Assembly (NCBI RefSeq): GCF_035751725.1
Contig: NZ_CP142104.1
Location: 3,968,001-4,032,000 of the forward strand
Reading direction: 5' to 3'
From: Pseudomonas frederiksbergensis
GTDB taxonomy: Bacteria; Pseudomonadota; Gammaproteobacteria; Pseudomonadales; Pseudomonadaceae
DNA: 64,000 bases
Shown: positions 1-9,221 of the stretch, in pieces
Layout: each line of letters starts with the position of its first letter
Numbering within the stretch: the stretch's first letter is position 1
Made by a program: the position numbers and the translations under genes
Notes under the pieces: model-generated
Told to the model about the DNA's origin: nothing
The model's input: only the letters and a program-made list of their open reading frames with translations
Database searches by the model: none

Positions 1-2127
1 CTTGAGTTCGCCCTGCTGGCGCGCTTCATCTTGCAACAGCCGACGCAGATGCTCACGGCCGTTTTCCTGTTGACGCTGTTGAGCCCGCAGGTTCTGCAAT
101 TCGGTTTCCAAGGCTTCGACGCTGGCCTCACGTTCCTCGCGCTCGGCGCCCAGGCGCTGGATTTCCTGGCCGCGCGCGAGCATGCCGCTCTCGGCTTCGC
201 CAGCCCGGCGCACCCGCAGGAAATGCCGTCCCACCCAATACCCATCACGGCTGATCAGGCTTTCGCCGGACGCCAATTGCCCGCGCAAGGCCAAGGCTTG
301 CTCAAGGCTGTCCACCGGCTTGACCTGTCCCAGCCAGGGCGACAGGTCAACCCGGGCTTCGACTTTGTCCAACAGACTGCCCGGCACCCGCACGCCATCG
401 CCGGCCGGGCTGAGCAGGCGCAGATCGCCCTGGCTGAAGCCCGACAGGTCGAAGCCGGCGAAATCATCGACCAGCACCGCTTGCAAGTCGGCGCCCAGCA
501 CGGTTTCTACCGCCAGCTCCCAACCGGCATCGACCTTCAGGCCTTCGGCCAGGCGCGGACGCTCGGCAAGGTGCTGATCGCGCAACCATTCGGCGGTGCC
601 GGTGCCTGGGTCCAACGCGGCCTGTTGCAAGGCTTCCAGCGAGGCCAGGCGCCCGTTGAGCCGCTGTAATTCGCCCTGGGCCTGCTGCTGGTTCTGCAAG
701 GCCAGTTGCAAGGCCTGGCGCAGTTGCTCAAGGCGTTCGACCTGAGCGTCTTCACTGGCCTGCAAATCTTCGAGCGTGGCTTCGCTGGTGGCGAGCTGCT
801 CGCTCAGTTCCAGGATCGCGGCGTCTTCCGGGTCCGCCGCAAGCAACGCCCGCTCTTCGGACAAGCGACGCTGGCGCTCGGCGAGGCGCTCCATGCTGGT
901 TTCCAATTGCTGGATGCGCGATTGCTGGACTTCAGCCTGACGCCGCGGTTCGGCCGAGGTCAGGTTGAAATTGTCCCACTGCTCCTGCCAGCCATGCATG
1001 CTCAGCTCGGCTTCTTCCAGGGCCGCAGCAGCCTCTTCGGCGGCGGCACTGGTGAGTTCCTGCTCCGGCGTGAGCCGTTCCAGTTCTTCGCCAAGCGTTA
1101 GCAGCAACGTGCGGTCGTGGCCCAGGTGCGATTCGGTTTCCAGGCGTGCGCGCTCGGCCTCCTTCAAGTCGTCCTGCAACTGGCGCAAGCGTTGCTGGCC
1201 ATGCTGGATGCTCTGCTCGACCCGGGCGATGTCGCCACCCACGGAGTAAAAGCGCCCCTGCACCAGATTAAAGCGCTCGGACAGGTCATGGTGCCCATCG
1301 CGCAGGCGCTCGATGGCGGCATCGGCGTTGCGCTGCTCGGCCACCAGCGCTTCGAAGCTGACTTCCTGGTTGCCGATGATCGCCTCGCGCTGGCCGACCT
1401 GTTCGTTCAGCGCCTGCCAGCGCAGGGCCGACAGCTGGGCCTTGAGCTGGCGCTCCTCGCCCTTGTATTCCTGATATTTCTTTGCCGCCTCGGCCTGACG
1501 GTGCAAGCGTTCGAGCTGGCGTTCGAGTTCTTCGCGAAGGTCGGTCAGGCGCGCGAGGTTTTCATGGGTACGGCGGATACGGTTCTCGGTCTCGCGCCGG
1601 CGCTCCTTGTATTTGGAAATGCCGGCGGCTTCTTCGATAAAGTTGCGCAAGTCTTCAGGCTTGGCCTCGATCAGCTTGGAAATCATGCCCTGTTCGATGA
1701 TCGAGTAGCTGCGCGGCCCCAGGCCAGTACCGAGGAAGATGTCGGTAATATCCCGCCGACGGCACTTGGTGCCGTTGAGGAAATAGCTGTTCTGGCTGTC
1801 GCGGGTCACTTTGCGGCGAATGGATATTTCCGCGTAGGCTGCGTACTCGCCAACCAGCGTGCCGTCGGAGTTGTCGAAGACCAGCTCGATGCTCGCCTGG
1901 CTCACTGGCTTGCGACTGGTGGAGCCGTTGAAGATGACGTCGGTCATCGACTCGCCACGGAGGTTTTTCGCCGAGCTTTCGCCCATCACCCAGCGCACGG
2001 CGTCGATGATGTTCGATTTGCCGCAGCCATTGGGCCCTACCACCGCCGCCATGTTGCTGGGGAAGTTCACCGTCGTCGGGTCGACGAAGGATTTGAACCC
2101 CGCCAGCTTGATGCATTTGAGCCGCAC
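1..2127 (-). CDS. smc: Chromosome segregation protein SMC, N-terminal 709 residues (3' end outside window)
   Basis: SMC proteins are ATPases that dimerise through a hinge and compact and segregate the chromosome. Translating the minus strand from a GTG at 2127 gives MRLKCIKLAGFKSF, then a Walker A motif (GPNGCGKSN, about residues 32-40) typical of the SMC/RecN head. The conserved segment NSYFLNGTKCRRRDI and a long, Glu/Arg/Gln-rich coiled coil follow (about 170-500). Next comes a globular hinge-like region (about 510-640, containing SRDGYWVGRHFLRV) and the start of the returning coiled coil. The frame is open to base 1, so the C-terminal head with the signature and Walker B motifs is missing from the window. 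The GTG start lies one base after the stop of the upstream GntR gene, which suggests co-transcription. GTG is chosen because the SMC N-terminus begins exactly there. Confidence 0.95.
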   Translation of the reverse strand, partial: MRLKCIKLAGFKSFVDPTTVNFPSNMAAVVGPNGCGKSNIIDAVRWVMGESSAKNLRGESMTDVIFNGSTSRKPVSQASIELVFDNSDGTLVGEYAAYAEISIRRKVTRDSQNSYFLNGTKCRRRDITDIFLGTGLGPRSYSIIEQGMISKLIEAKPEDLRNFIEEAAGISKYKERRRETENRIRRTHENLARLTDLREELERQLERLHRQAEAAKKYQEYKGEERQLKAQLSALRWQALNEQVGQREAIIGNQEVSFEALVAEQRNADAAIERLRDGHHDLSERFNLVQGRFYSVGGDIARVEQSIQHGQQRLRQLQDDLKEAERARLETESHLGHDRTLLLTLGEELERLTPEQELTSAAAEEAAAALEEAELSMHGWQEQWDNFNLTSAEPRRQAEVQQSRIQQLETSMERLAERQRRLSEERALLAADPEDAAILELSEQLATSEATLEDLQASEDAQVERLEQLRQALQLALQNQQQAQGELQRLNGRLASLEALQQAALDPGTGTAEWLRDQHLAERPRLAEGLKVDAGWELAVETVLGADLQAVLVDDFAGFDLSGFSQGDLRLLSPAGDGVRVPGSLLDKVEARVDLSPWLGQVKPVDSLEQALALRGQLASGESLISRDGYWVGRHFLRVRRAGEAESGMLARGQEIQRLGAEREEREASVEALETELQNLRAQQRQQENGREHLRRLLQDEARQQGELK

Positions 2128-2128
2128 G

Positions 2129-2788
2129 TCAGGCCGCCGTCAGCGCCGAGACCACAAGATCGCAACTGCGCTGGGCGTATGCCGTGAGCACGATGCGGAT
2201 CTGTGGCAAATCACGGGCCAGCACGGCGGCGAGCAGGCGCTGGAACAACTCTAGGAACTCGCTCATTTCCGCCTTGCGCTGTTCGAGGGCCAGGAAATAG
2301 GCGCGGCTCATGGCCGGCTGCAGGTTCTCGACGGTTTCCTGCAAGTAAGGGTTGTTGGCAAAGGGATAGGCGGCGCGCATCACGCTGAAACTTTCGTCGA
2401 CGAAGGTACGGATGTCTTGGCGCTCATAGGCGTCGTTGAGGCGCTGCTGGATCGCGACGAACGGCGCCATGTCGGCCTGTTCTTTCCAACCATGGGCCAC
2501 GGCGTTGCCCAGCAGGATGTACAGCTCGCTCATCAATGCACAAAGGCTGCGCACCTTGTGTTCGGTCAGCTCGGTGACGTGCGCACCCCGGCGCGGCAGG
2601 ATCGCGATCAAGTGGCGTCGCTCCAGGATCAGCAAGGCCTCGCGGACCGAGCCGCGGCTGACGTTGAGCGCCAGCGTGACCTTCTGCTCCTGGATGCGCT
2701 CTCCCGGTTTCATTTCGCCGCGAATGATGCGCTCGGCGAGATGATGGGCGATTTGCTCGGCGAGGCTGTCCGGGGCCTTGAACGTCAT
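2129..2788 (-). CDS. GntR-family (FadR/FCD type) transcriptional regulator
   Basis: 219 residues. The N-terminal winged helix-turn-helix (about 8-75) contains the GntR signature region LNVSRGSVREALLILE, followed by an all-helical FCD-type ligand domain (about 80-215). It is transcribed away from xdhA and sits directly upstream of smc, so it is a plausible local repressor of the purine genes, with the ligand unknown. The 276-bp divergent region to xdhA holds three dyads of the TTGTC...GACAA / TGAC...GTCA type, fitting operators for this class. The ligand and the target are inference; the family call is secure. Confidence 0.88.
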   Translation of the reverse strand: MTFKAPDSLAEQIAHHLAERIIRGEMKPGERIQEQKVTLALNVSRGSVREALLILERRHLIAILPRRGAHVTELTEHKVRSLCALMSELYILLGNAVAHGWKEQADMAPFVAIQQRLNDAYERQDIRTFVDESFSVMRAAYPFANNPYLQETVENLQPAMSRAYFLALEQRKAEMSEFLELFQRLLAAVLARDLPQIRIVLTAYAQRSCDLVVSALTAA

Positions 2789-2873
2789 GGTTGTCCTTCA
2801 AACTCTTAGATCTGCACAAGCGGCGCAGTGTAGCGCACTCGATACGTCATGGCGCAGGGCCTGCACCGGGTTT

Positions 2874-2889
2874 TGGCACGATATAAGCA
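2874..2889 (+). promoter_or_regulatory. Candidate sigma-54 promoter upstream of xdhA
   Basis: TGGCACGATATAAGCA matches the -24 element (TGGCACG) perfectly and keeps the GC of the -12 element at the right spacing, but the -12 element reads AAGC instead of TTGC. It is 176 bases before the xdhA start. Sigma-54 control would fit purines as a nitrogen source, but one weak element makes this tentative. Confidence 0.35.
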
Positions 2890-2944
2890 AAAATCCAGTG
2901 GAACGAAGCTTGCTCCTACAGAGTGACCATACTCAATGAATAGG

Positions 2945-3010
2945 TTGTCAATCGACAAAGCGGATTTTTCTTGACCCTTAAGTCAGAAACTCATTGACCG
3001 AAAAGTCAGA
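2945..3010 (+). promoter_or_regulatory. Cluster of three dyads, probable GntR operator region for xdhA
   Basis: Three inverted repeats lie close together. TTGTC-N4-GACAA is at 2945-2958. Two copies of a 17-base element read TTGACC-N4-AGTCAGA (2971-2987 and 2994-3010, 23 bases apart), and each contains TGAC-N6-GTCA. Their form resembles FCD-class GntR operators. They lie 55-120 bases before xdhA, where a repressor could block the promoter. Which of the two GntR proteins in the cluster binds is unknown. Confidence 0.5.
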
Positions 3011-3064
3011 ACTGCTAAATTCAGCCCACGTCGATACAACAATAATGAATCTGCGAGGCCTTCC

Positions 3065-4519
3065 GTGATCCAGTTTTTACTCAACCAGGAACTCCGTAGC
3101 GAGCACGCCCTGGACCCGAACCTGACCGTGCTTGACTATCTGCGCGAACACGTTGGTAAACCCGGCACCAAGGAAGGCTGCGCCAGCGGCGACTGCGGCG
3201 CGTGCACTGTCGTGGCTGGCGAACTGGAAACGGACGCAGATGGCCGCGAACGCATTCGCTACCGCAGCCTCAATTCGTGCCTGACATTCGTCTCCTCGCT
3301 GCACGGCAAGCAACTGATCAGCGTCGAAGACCTCAAGCACCAGGGCCAACTGCACAGTGTCCAGCAGGCAATGGTCGATTGCCACGGCTCGCAATGCGGT
3401 TTCTGCACGCCGGGCTTCGTCATGTCGCTGTTCGCCTTGCAGAAAAACAGCGAGCAGCCCGACGCTCACAAGGCCCACGAAGCCCTGGCCGGCAATCTGT
3501 GCCGCTGCACCGGCTATCGGCCGATCCTGGACGCCGCCGCCCAGGCGTGTTGCGGCAAGCAGCCGGATCAGTTCGATACCCGCGAGGCCGAGACCATCGC
3601 CCGCCTCAAAGCCATCGCCCCCACCGAGACCGGCGAACTCAACAGCGGCGACAAGCGTTGCCTGGTGCCGCTGACCGTGGCCGACCTGGCCGATCTCTAC
3701 GACGCCTATCCGCAGGCGCGACTGTTGGCCGGCGGTACGGACCTGGCCCTGGAAGTCACGCAATTTCATCGCGCCCTGCCGGTGATGATCTACGTCGGCA
3801 ACGTCGCCGAACTCAAGCGCGTCGAGCGTTTCGACGATCGCCTGGAAATCGGCGCAGCCACCCCTCTTTCCGATTGCTACGAAGCCTTGCAAGCCGAATA
3901 CCCGGATTTCGGCGAGCTGCTGCAGCGCTTCGCCTCGTTGCAAATCCGCAATCAGGGCACCCTAGGCGGTAACATCGGCAACGCCTCGCCGATTGGCGAC
4001 TCGCCACCCCTGCTGATCGCCCTCGGCGCGCAGATTGTCCTGTGCAAAGGCCAGGTCCGTCGCACCCTGGCCCTGGAAGACTACTTCCTCGATTACCGGG
4101 TCACCGCACGGCAGGAAAGCGAATTCATCGAAAAGATCATCGTGCCCCGGGCCAACGCCGAACAGGCGTTCCGCGCCTACAAGGTTTCCAAGCGCCTGGA
4201 CGATGACATTTCCGCCGTCTGCGCGGCGTTCAACCTGCGCATCGAAAACGGTGTGGTCCAGGACGCTCGCGTCGCCTTCGGCGGCATGGCCGCCACGCCC
4301 AAGCGCGCCAAGCATTGCGAAGCCGTCCTGATCGGTGCGCCATGGAAAAACAGCACCATCGAACGCGCCTGCATCGCCTTGGCCGAGGACTTCACGCCGC
4401 TCTCGGACTTCCGCGCCAGCAAGGAGTACCGCCTGCTCAGCGCCCGCAACCTGCTGCGCAAATACTTCATCGAACTGCAAACGCCGCACATCGAGACTCG
4501 GGTGACCGCTTATGTCTAA
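3065..4519 (+). CDS. xdhA: Xanthine dehydrogenase small subunit (2Fe-2S and FAD)
   Basis: 484 residues. This subunit carries electrons from the molybdenum site to NAD+ during oxidation of hypoxanthine and xanthine to urate. The N-terminal ferredoxin-like domain has the first cluster ligands Cys39, Cys44 and Cys47 (GCASGDCGACTVV) plus a fourth Cys in SLNSCLTF. The helical second cluster domain has CGFCTPGF and GNLCRCTGYRPI. From about residue 200 it is a CO-dehydrogenase-flavoprotein-type FAD domain (LAGGTDLALEV; TLGGNIGNASPIGDSPP). The start is a GTG with cgagg 7-8 bases upstream. The last 8 bases overlap xdhB. Confidence 0.96.
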   Translation: MIQFLLNQELRSEHALDPNLTVLDYLREHVGKPGTKEGCASGDCGACTVVAGELETDADGRERIRYRSLNSCLTFVSSLHGKQLISVEDLKHQGQLHSVQQAMVDCHGSQCGFCTPGFVMSLFALQKNSEQPDAHKAHEALAGNLCRCTGYRPILDAAAQACCGKQPDQFDTREAETIARLKAIAPTETGELNSGDKRCLVPLTVADLADLYDAYPQARLLAGGTDLALEVTQFHRALPVMIYVGNVAELKRVERFDDRLEIGAATPLSDCYEALQAEYPDFGELLQRFASLQIRNQGTLGGNIGNASPIGDSPPLLIALGAQIVLCKGQVRRTLALEDYFLDYRVTARQESEFIEKIIVPRANAEQAFRAYKVSKRLDDDISAVCAAFNLRIENGVVQDARVAFGGMAATPKRAKHCEAVLIGAPWKNSTIERACIALAEDFTPLSDFRASKEYRLLSARNLLRKYFIELQTPHIETRVTAYV

Positions 4520-6911
4520 CCATCACGCCGTAGAGAAGACCCAAACAGAACTGGCGGAGCTGTTCGCCCGCGACCTCACCACGGGCGTGGGTCGCAGCGT
4601 CAAGCACGACAGCGCCGCCAAGCACGTGTCCGGCGAAGCGCAGTACATCGATGACCGCCTGGAATTTCCGAATCAGTTGCACGTCTACGCCCGGCTGTCG
4701 GACCGCGCCCACGCCCGGATCCTGAGCATCGATACCACGCCGTGCTACGCCTTCGAAGGCGTGCGCATCGCCATTACCCACCAGGATATTCCGGGCCTGA
4801 AGGACATCGGCCCGCTGCTGCCCGGTGACCCGCTGCTGGCGATCGACGACGTGCAATTCGTCGGCCAGCCGGTGCTGGCCGTTGCTGCCAAAGACCTTGA
4901 GACCGCACGCAAGGCCGCCATGGCCGCAATCATCGAATACGAAGACCTGGAACCGGTGCTGGACGTGGTCGAAGCACTGCGCAAGCGGCACTTCGTGCTC
5001 GACAGCCACACCCACCAGCGCGGCGATTCAGCCACGGCACTGGCAAGCGCCGAACATCGCATCCAGGGCTCGCTGCACATCGGCGGCCAGGAACACTTTT
5101 ATCTGGAAACCCAGATTTCCTCGGTGATGCCGACCGAAGACGGCGGCATGATCGTCTACTGCTCGACCCAGAACCCCACCGAAGTGCAGAAACTGGTGGC
5201 CGAAGTGCTCGGCGTGTCGATGAACAAGGTCGTGGTGGACATGCGCCGCATGGGCGGCGGCTTTGGCGGCAAGGAAACCCAGGCCGCCAGCCCGGCGTGC
5301 CTGTGTGCCGTCATCGCACATCTCACCGGCCAACCAACGAAGATGCGCCTGCCCCGGGTCGAGGACATGCTGATGACCGGCAAGCGCCATCCCTTCTATA
5401 TCGAATACGACGTCGGCTTCGACAGCACCGGCCGCCTGCATGGCATCGCCCTGGAACTGGCAGGTAACTGTGGCTGCTCGCCGGATTTGTCGGCCTCGAT
5501 CGTCGACCGGGCGATGTTCCATGCCGACAACGCCTACTACCTGGGCGATGCAACCATCAACGGCCACCGCTGCAAGACCAACACTGCGTCGAACACCGCT
5601 TATCGGGGTTTCGGCGGGCCCCAAGGCATGGTCGCCATCGAAGAAGTGATGGATGCCATCGCCCGGCACCTGGGGCTCGATCCCCTGGCCGTGCGCAAGG
5701 CCAACTACTACGGCAAGACCGAACGCAACGTTACGCACTACTACCAGACCGTCGAGCACAACATGCTCGAGGAAATGACCGCCGAGCTTGAAGAAAGCAG
5801 CCAATACGCCGAGCGTCGCGAAGCGATCCGCCGCTACAACGCAGGCAGCCCGATCCTGAAGAAAGGCCTGGCGCTGACGCCGGTCAAGTTCGGCATTTCG
5901 TTCACCGCCAGCTTCCTCAACCAGGCCGGGGCGCTGATCCACGTCTACACCGACGGCAGCATCCACCTGAACCATGGCGGCACGGAAATGGGCCAGGGCC
6001 TGAACACCAAGGTCGCCCAGGTGGTGGCCGAGGTGTTCCAAGTGGAAATGGACCGCGTGCAGATCACCGCGACCAACACCGACAAGGTACCGAACACCTC
6101 GCCGACCGCAGCCTCCAGTGGCGCCGACCTGAACGGCAAGGCGGCGCAGAATGCCGCCGAAACCATCAAGCGGCGCCTGGTGGAATTCGCCGCGCGCCAG
6201 TACAAGGTCAGCGAGGAAGACGTGGAGTTCCACAACGGCCATGTGCGGGTGCGCGATCACATCCTGACGTTCGAGGCGCTGGTGCAGCAGGCCTATTTCG
6301 CCCAGGTCTCGCTGTCGAGCACCGGTTTCTACAAAACCCCGAAAATCTACTACGACCGCAGCCAGGCCCGTGGCCGCCCCTTCTACTACTACGCCTACGG
6401 CGCGGCGTGTGCCGAAGTGATCGTCGACACGCTGACCGGCGAATACAAGATGCTGCGCACCGACATCCTCCACGACGTCGGCGCCTCGCTGAACCCGGCC
6501 ATCGACATCGGCCAGGTCGAGGGTGGTTTCATCCAGGGGATGGGCTGGCTGACCATGGAAGAATTGGTATGGAACGACAAAGGCAAGCTGATGACCAATG
6601 GCCCGGCCAGCTACAAGATCCCCGCAGTGGCCGACATGCCTCTGGACCTACGGGTCAGGCTGGTGGAGAACCGCAAGAATCCTGAAGACACCGTGTTCCA
6701 CTCCAAGGCCGTGGGCGAGCCGCCCTTCATGCTCGGCATCGCGGCGTGGTGCGCGATCAAGGACGCCGTGGCGAGCCTGGGCGATTACCGGCATCAACCG
6801 AGAATCGACGCCCCGGCGACGCCAGAGCGGGTGTTGTGGGGGTGTGAGCAGATGCGTGGGTTGAAGACAGTCAAGGTTGAGGAAGCTGAAGCCGAAGTGG
6901 CTTCGCTCTAG
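4512..6911 (+). CDS. xdhB: Xanthine dehydrogenase large subunit (molybdopterin binding)
   Basis: 799 residues, the molybdenum hydroxylase subunit where hypoxanthine and xanthine are oxidised. An aldehyde oxidase/xanthine dehydrogenase a/b hammerhead domain (about 30-140) precedes the molybdopterin domain. That domain includes the diagnostic GGGFGGKETQA near residue 245, the RGFGGPQG segment near 365 and the C-terminal GEPPFMLGIAAW, where the glutamate is the family's catalytic base. Length fits bacterial XdhB. The ATG overlaps the xdhA stop by 8 bases (ATGTCTAA), so the subunits are translationally coupled. Confidence 0.96.
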   Translation: MSNHHAVEKTQTELAELFARDLTTGVGRSVKHDSAAKHVSGEAQYIDDRLEFPNQLHVYARLSDRAHARILSIDTTPCYAFEGVRIAITHQDIPGLKDIGPLLPGDPLLAIDDVQFVGQPVLAVAAKDLETARKAAMAAIIEYEDLEPVLDVVEALRKRHFVLDSHTHQRGDSATALASAEHRIQGSLHIGGQEHFYLETQISSVMPTEDGGMIVYCSTQNPTEVQKLVAEVLGVSMNKVVVDMRRMGGGFGGKETQAASPACLCAVIAHLTGQPTKMRLPRVEDMLMTGKRHPFYIEYDVGFDSTGRLHGIALELAGNCGCSPDLSASIVDRAMFHADNAYYLGDATINGHRCKTNTASNTAYRGFGGPQGMVAIEEVMDAIARHLGLDPLAVRKANYYGKTERNVTHYYQTVEHNMLEEMTAELEESSQYAERREAIRRYNAGSPILKKGLALTPVKFGISFTASFLNQAGALIHVYTDGSIHLNHGGTEMGQGLNTKVAQVVAEVFQVEMDRVQITATNTDKVPNTSPTAASSGADLNGKAAQNAAETIKRRLVEFAARQYKVSEEDVEFHNGHVRVRDHILTFEALVQQAYFAQVSLSSTGFYKTPKIYYDRSQARGRPFYYYAYGAACAEVIVDTLTGEYKMLRTDILHDVGASLNPAIDIGQVEGGFIQGMGWLTMEELVWNDKGKLMTNGPASYKIPAVADMPLDLRVRLVENRKNPEDTVFHSKAVGEPPFMLGIAAWCAIKDAVASLGDYRHQPRIDAPATPERVLWGCEQMRGLKTVKVEEAEAEVASL

Positions 6912-6972
6912 ACCGCGGCGCGGCCTTCGCGAGCAAGGCGGCCGAACAGACAACAGAGATGTCGAGGTGAAC

Positions 6973-7809
6973 ATGTACAACTGGATCAGCGCCCTCGCCG
7001 ACCTGCAAACCCGCGGTGAACCCTGCGTGCTGGTGACGATCATCGAAGAGCTCGGCTCTACGCCGCGCAACGCCGGCTCGAAAATGGTCATCAGCGCCAG
7101 CCAGACATTCGACACCATCGGTGGCGGGCACCTGGAATACAAGGCGATGGAAATCGCCCGGAACATGCTTGCCTGTGGCCGGCAGGACACGCATCTGGAG
7201 CGCTTCAGCCTCGGCGCCAGCCTGGGCCAGTGCTGCGGTGGCGTCACCGTGTTGCTGTTCGAACCCATGGGCCAGGTCCAGGCGCAGATCGCCGTGTTCG
7301 GCGCCGGCCATGTCGGTCGCGCCCTGGTGCCGTTGCTGGCGAGCCTGCCCTGCAAGGTGCGCTGGATCGACTCGCGGGAAGCCGAATTCCCCGAACAGCT
7401 GCCCCACGGCGTGCGTAAGATCGTCACCGAAGAGCCGCTGGATGAAGTCGACGATTTGCCCGCCGGCAGCTACTGCATCGTCATGACCCATAACCATCAG
7501 CTCGACCTGGAGCTGAGCGCTGCAATTCTCAAGCGCAACGACTTTGCCTACTTCGGCCTCATCGGCTCGAAGACCAAGCGGGTCAAGTTCGAACACCGCC
7601 TGCGTGATCGCGGTTTCGACAGCGGCACCCTGCAACGCATGCGTTGCCCGATGGGCATCGGCGAAGTCAAAGGCAAGCTGCCTGTGGAAATCGCCATCTC
7701 CATCGCCGGCGAAATCATCGCCACCTATAACGCGGATTTCGGCCAGCACACCTCGCGCGCCGAACCCATCGCCAAGTTGCTGCCGGCTTCACGCCGCAGC
7801 CAGCGTTAA
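6973..7809 (+). CDS. xdhC: Xanthine dehydrogenase accessory protein XdhC
   Basis: 278 residues. XdhC binds molybdenum cofactor, supports its sulfuration and inserts it into XdhB. The N-terminal XdhC/CoxI domain has GGGHLEYKAMEIA and the LGQCCGG cysteine motif. A C-terminal Rossmann-like XdhC domain has FGAGHVGRAL, MTHNHQLD and GLIGSKTKR. The ATG at 6973 is chosen because the conserved MYNWISAL begins there and a gaggtg ribosome binding site precedes it. An in-frame upstream extension would overlap xdhB and adds only basic, low-complexity sequence. It lies 61 bases after xdhB and 20 before guaD, consistent with one operon. Confidence 0.95.
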   Translation: MYNWISALADLQTRGEPCVLVTIIEELGSTPRNAGSKMVISASQTFDTIGGGHLEYKAMEIARNMLACGRQDTHLERFSLGASLGQCCGGVTVLLFEPMGQVQAQIAVFGAGHVGRALVPLLASLPCKVRWIDSREAEFPEQLPHGVRKIVTEEPLDEVDDLPAGSYCIVMTHNHQLDLELSAAILKRNDFAYFGLIGSKTKRVKFEHRLRDRGFDSGTLQRMRCPMGIGEVKGKLPVEIAISIAGEIIATYNADFGQHTSRAEPIAKLLPASRRSQR

Positions 7810-7829
7810 ATCTTTTATCGAGACAGACC

Positions 7830-9134
7830 ATGCCCCTGACACGCAAAGCCTACCGCGCCGCCCTGCTCCACAGTCTCGCCGACCCGGCCGAGGTCGGTAT
7901 CGAGGCGTCCCATGAGTATTTCGAGGACGGCCTGCTGGTGGTGGAAAACGGCCGGATCAGCGCCATCGGCTACGCCAGCGACCTGCTGCCGACCTTGGCG
8001 GCGGACATCGAAGTCGCCCATTACCCGAACGCACTGATCACTCCCGGCCTGATCGACACGCACATCCACCTGCCACAAACCGGGATGGTGGGCGCCTATG
8101 GCGAACAACTGCTGGATTGGCTCAACACCTACACCTTTCCCTGCGAAAGTCAGTTCGCCGATGAAGACCACGCCAAGGCGGTGGCGGATATTTTCGTCAA
8201 GGAACTACTGCGCAATGGCACGACCACAGCCCTGGTGTTCGGCAGCGTGCACCCGCAATCGGTGAACGCGTTTTTTGAAGTGGCCGAGAAGCTCGACCTG
8301 CGCATGATCGCCGGCAAAGTGATGATGGATCGCAACGCCCCCGACTACCTCGTCGACACCGCCGAATCCAGCTACACCGAAAGCAAGGCGCTGATCGAAC
8401 GCTGGCACGGCAAGGGTCGCCTGCACTACGCCGTGACGCCGCGCTTCGCCCCCACCAGCACCCCGGAACAACTGACCCTGGCCGGCCAATTACTGGGTGA
8501 ATACCCGGACTTGTACATGCAGACCCACATCAGTGAAAACCTGCAGGAAGTGCAGTGGGTCAAGGAGCTGTTTCCCGAGCGCAAGGGTTACCTGGACGTC
8601 TACGATCACTACCAACTGCTCGGCGAGCGCTCGGTGTTCGCCCACGGCGTGCACCTGTGTGACGACGAATGCGCACGCCTGGCACAAACCGGTTCGGCCA
8701 TCGCCTTCTGCCCGACCTCGAACTTTTTCCTCGGCAGCGGCCTGTTCAACCTGCCGATGGCCGAGAAGCACAAGGTGAATGTGGGATTGGGCACCGATGT
8801 CGGTGGCGGCACCAGTTTTTCGCTGCTGCACACCCTGAACGAAGCCTACAAGGTGATGCAATTGCAGGGGGCGCGGCTGAGCCCGTTCAAATCGCTGTAC
8901 CTGGCCACCCTCGGCGGCGCCCGCGCTCTGCGCCTGGAGGACAAGATCGGGACGTTGCAGCCGGGGACGGACGCGGATTTCCTGGTGCTGGACTACAACG
9001 CAACGCCGCTGTTGAGCTATCGCCTCAAGCAGGCCAAGGACATTGCCGAGCGGCTGTTCGTGTTGATGACGCTGGGGGATGACCGGGCGGTGGCGCAGAC
9101 GTATGCGGCTGGAAGGCTGGTGCACCAGCGCTAG
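7830..9134 (+). CDS. guaD: Guanine deaminase
   Basis: 434 residues. It hydrolyses guanine to xanthine and ammonia, feeding the dehydrogenase encoded just upstream. It is an amidohydrolase-superfamily barrel with the zinc motif DTHIHLPQ (His78, His80), then HISEN, FAHGVHL, CPTSNFFLGSG and the metal/catalytic aspartate in GLGTDVGGG. Length matches GuaD. It is the last gene of the xdhABC-guaD unit and is followed by a REP-like palindrome. Confidence 0.96.
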   Translation: MPLTRKAYRAALLHSLADPAEVGIEASHEYFEDGLLVVENGRISAIGYASDLLPTLAADIEVAHYPNALITPGLIDTHIHLPQTGMVGAYGEQLLDWLNTYTFPCESQFADEDHAKAVADIFVKELLRNGTTTALVFGSVHPQSVNAFFEVAEKLDLRMIAGKVMMDRNAPDYLVDTAESSYTESKALIERWHGKGRLHYAVTPRFAPTSTPEQLTLAGQLLGEYPDLYMQTHISENLQEVQWVKELFPERKGYLDVYDHYQLLGERSVFAHGVHLCDDECARLAQTGSAIAFCPTSNFFLGSGLFNLPMAEKHKVNVGLGTDVGGGTSFSLLHTLNEAYKVMQLQGARLSPFKSLYLATLGGARALRLEDKIGTLQPGTDADFLVLDYNATPLLSYRLKQAKDIAERLFVLMTLGDDRAVAQTYAAGRLVHQR

Positions 9135-9157
9135 ATATCAGCGCCAGTGGAATAGTA

Positions 9158-9189
9158 TTCGCGAACAGGCTAGCGAGCCTGCTCGCGAA
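9158..9189. repeat. REP-like palindrome after guaD
   Basis: Two 14-base arms pair with one mismatch around a 4-base loop and contain the CGAGC/GCTCG core seen in the other intergenic palindromes of this window. It sits between the convergent guaD and GntR genes. There is no long T run, so it may act as an RNA end stabiliser or a weak terminator. Confidence 0.7.
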
Positions 9190-9221
9190 GGGCGCAGCTC
9201 GGTACGACTGAATCAACTCGA

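Noticed and set aside
1117..2187. 356-codon plus-strand frame at the left end
   Set aside because: It is opposite smc, whose Walker A and coiled-coil sequence read clearly on the minus strand.
2895..2930. Possible REP element before xdhA
   Set aside because: Only one arm (GAAGCTTGCTCCTACA-like) is present; no matching second arm.
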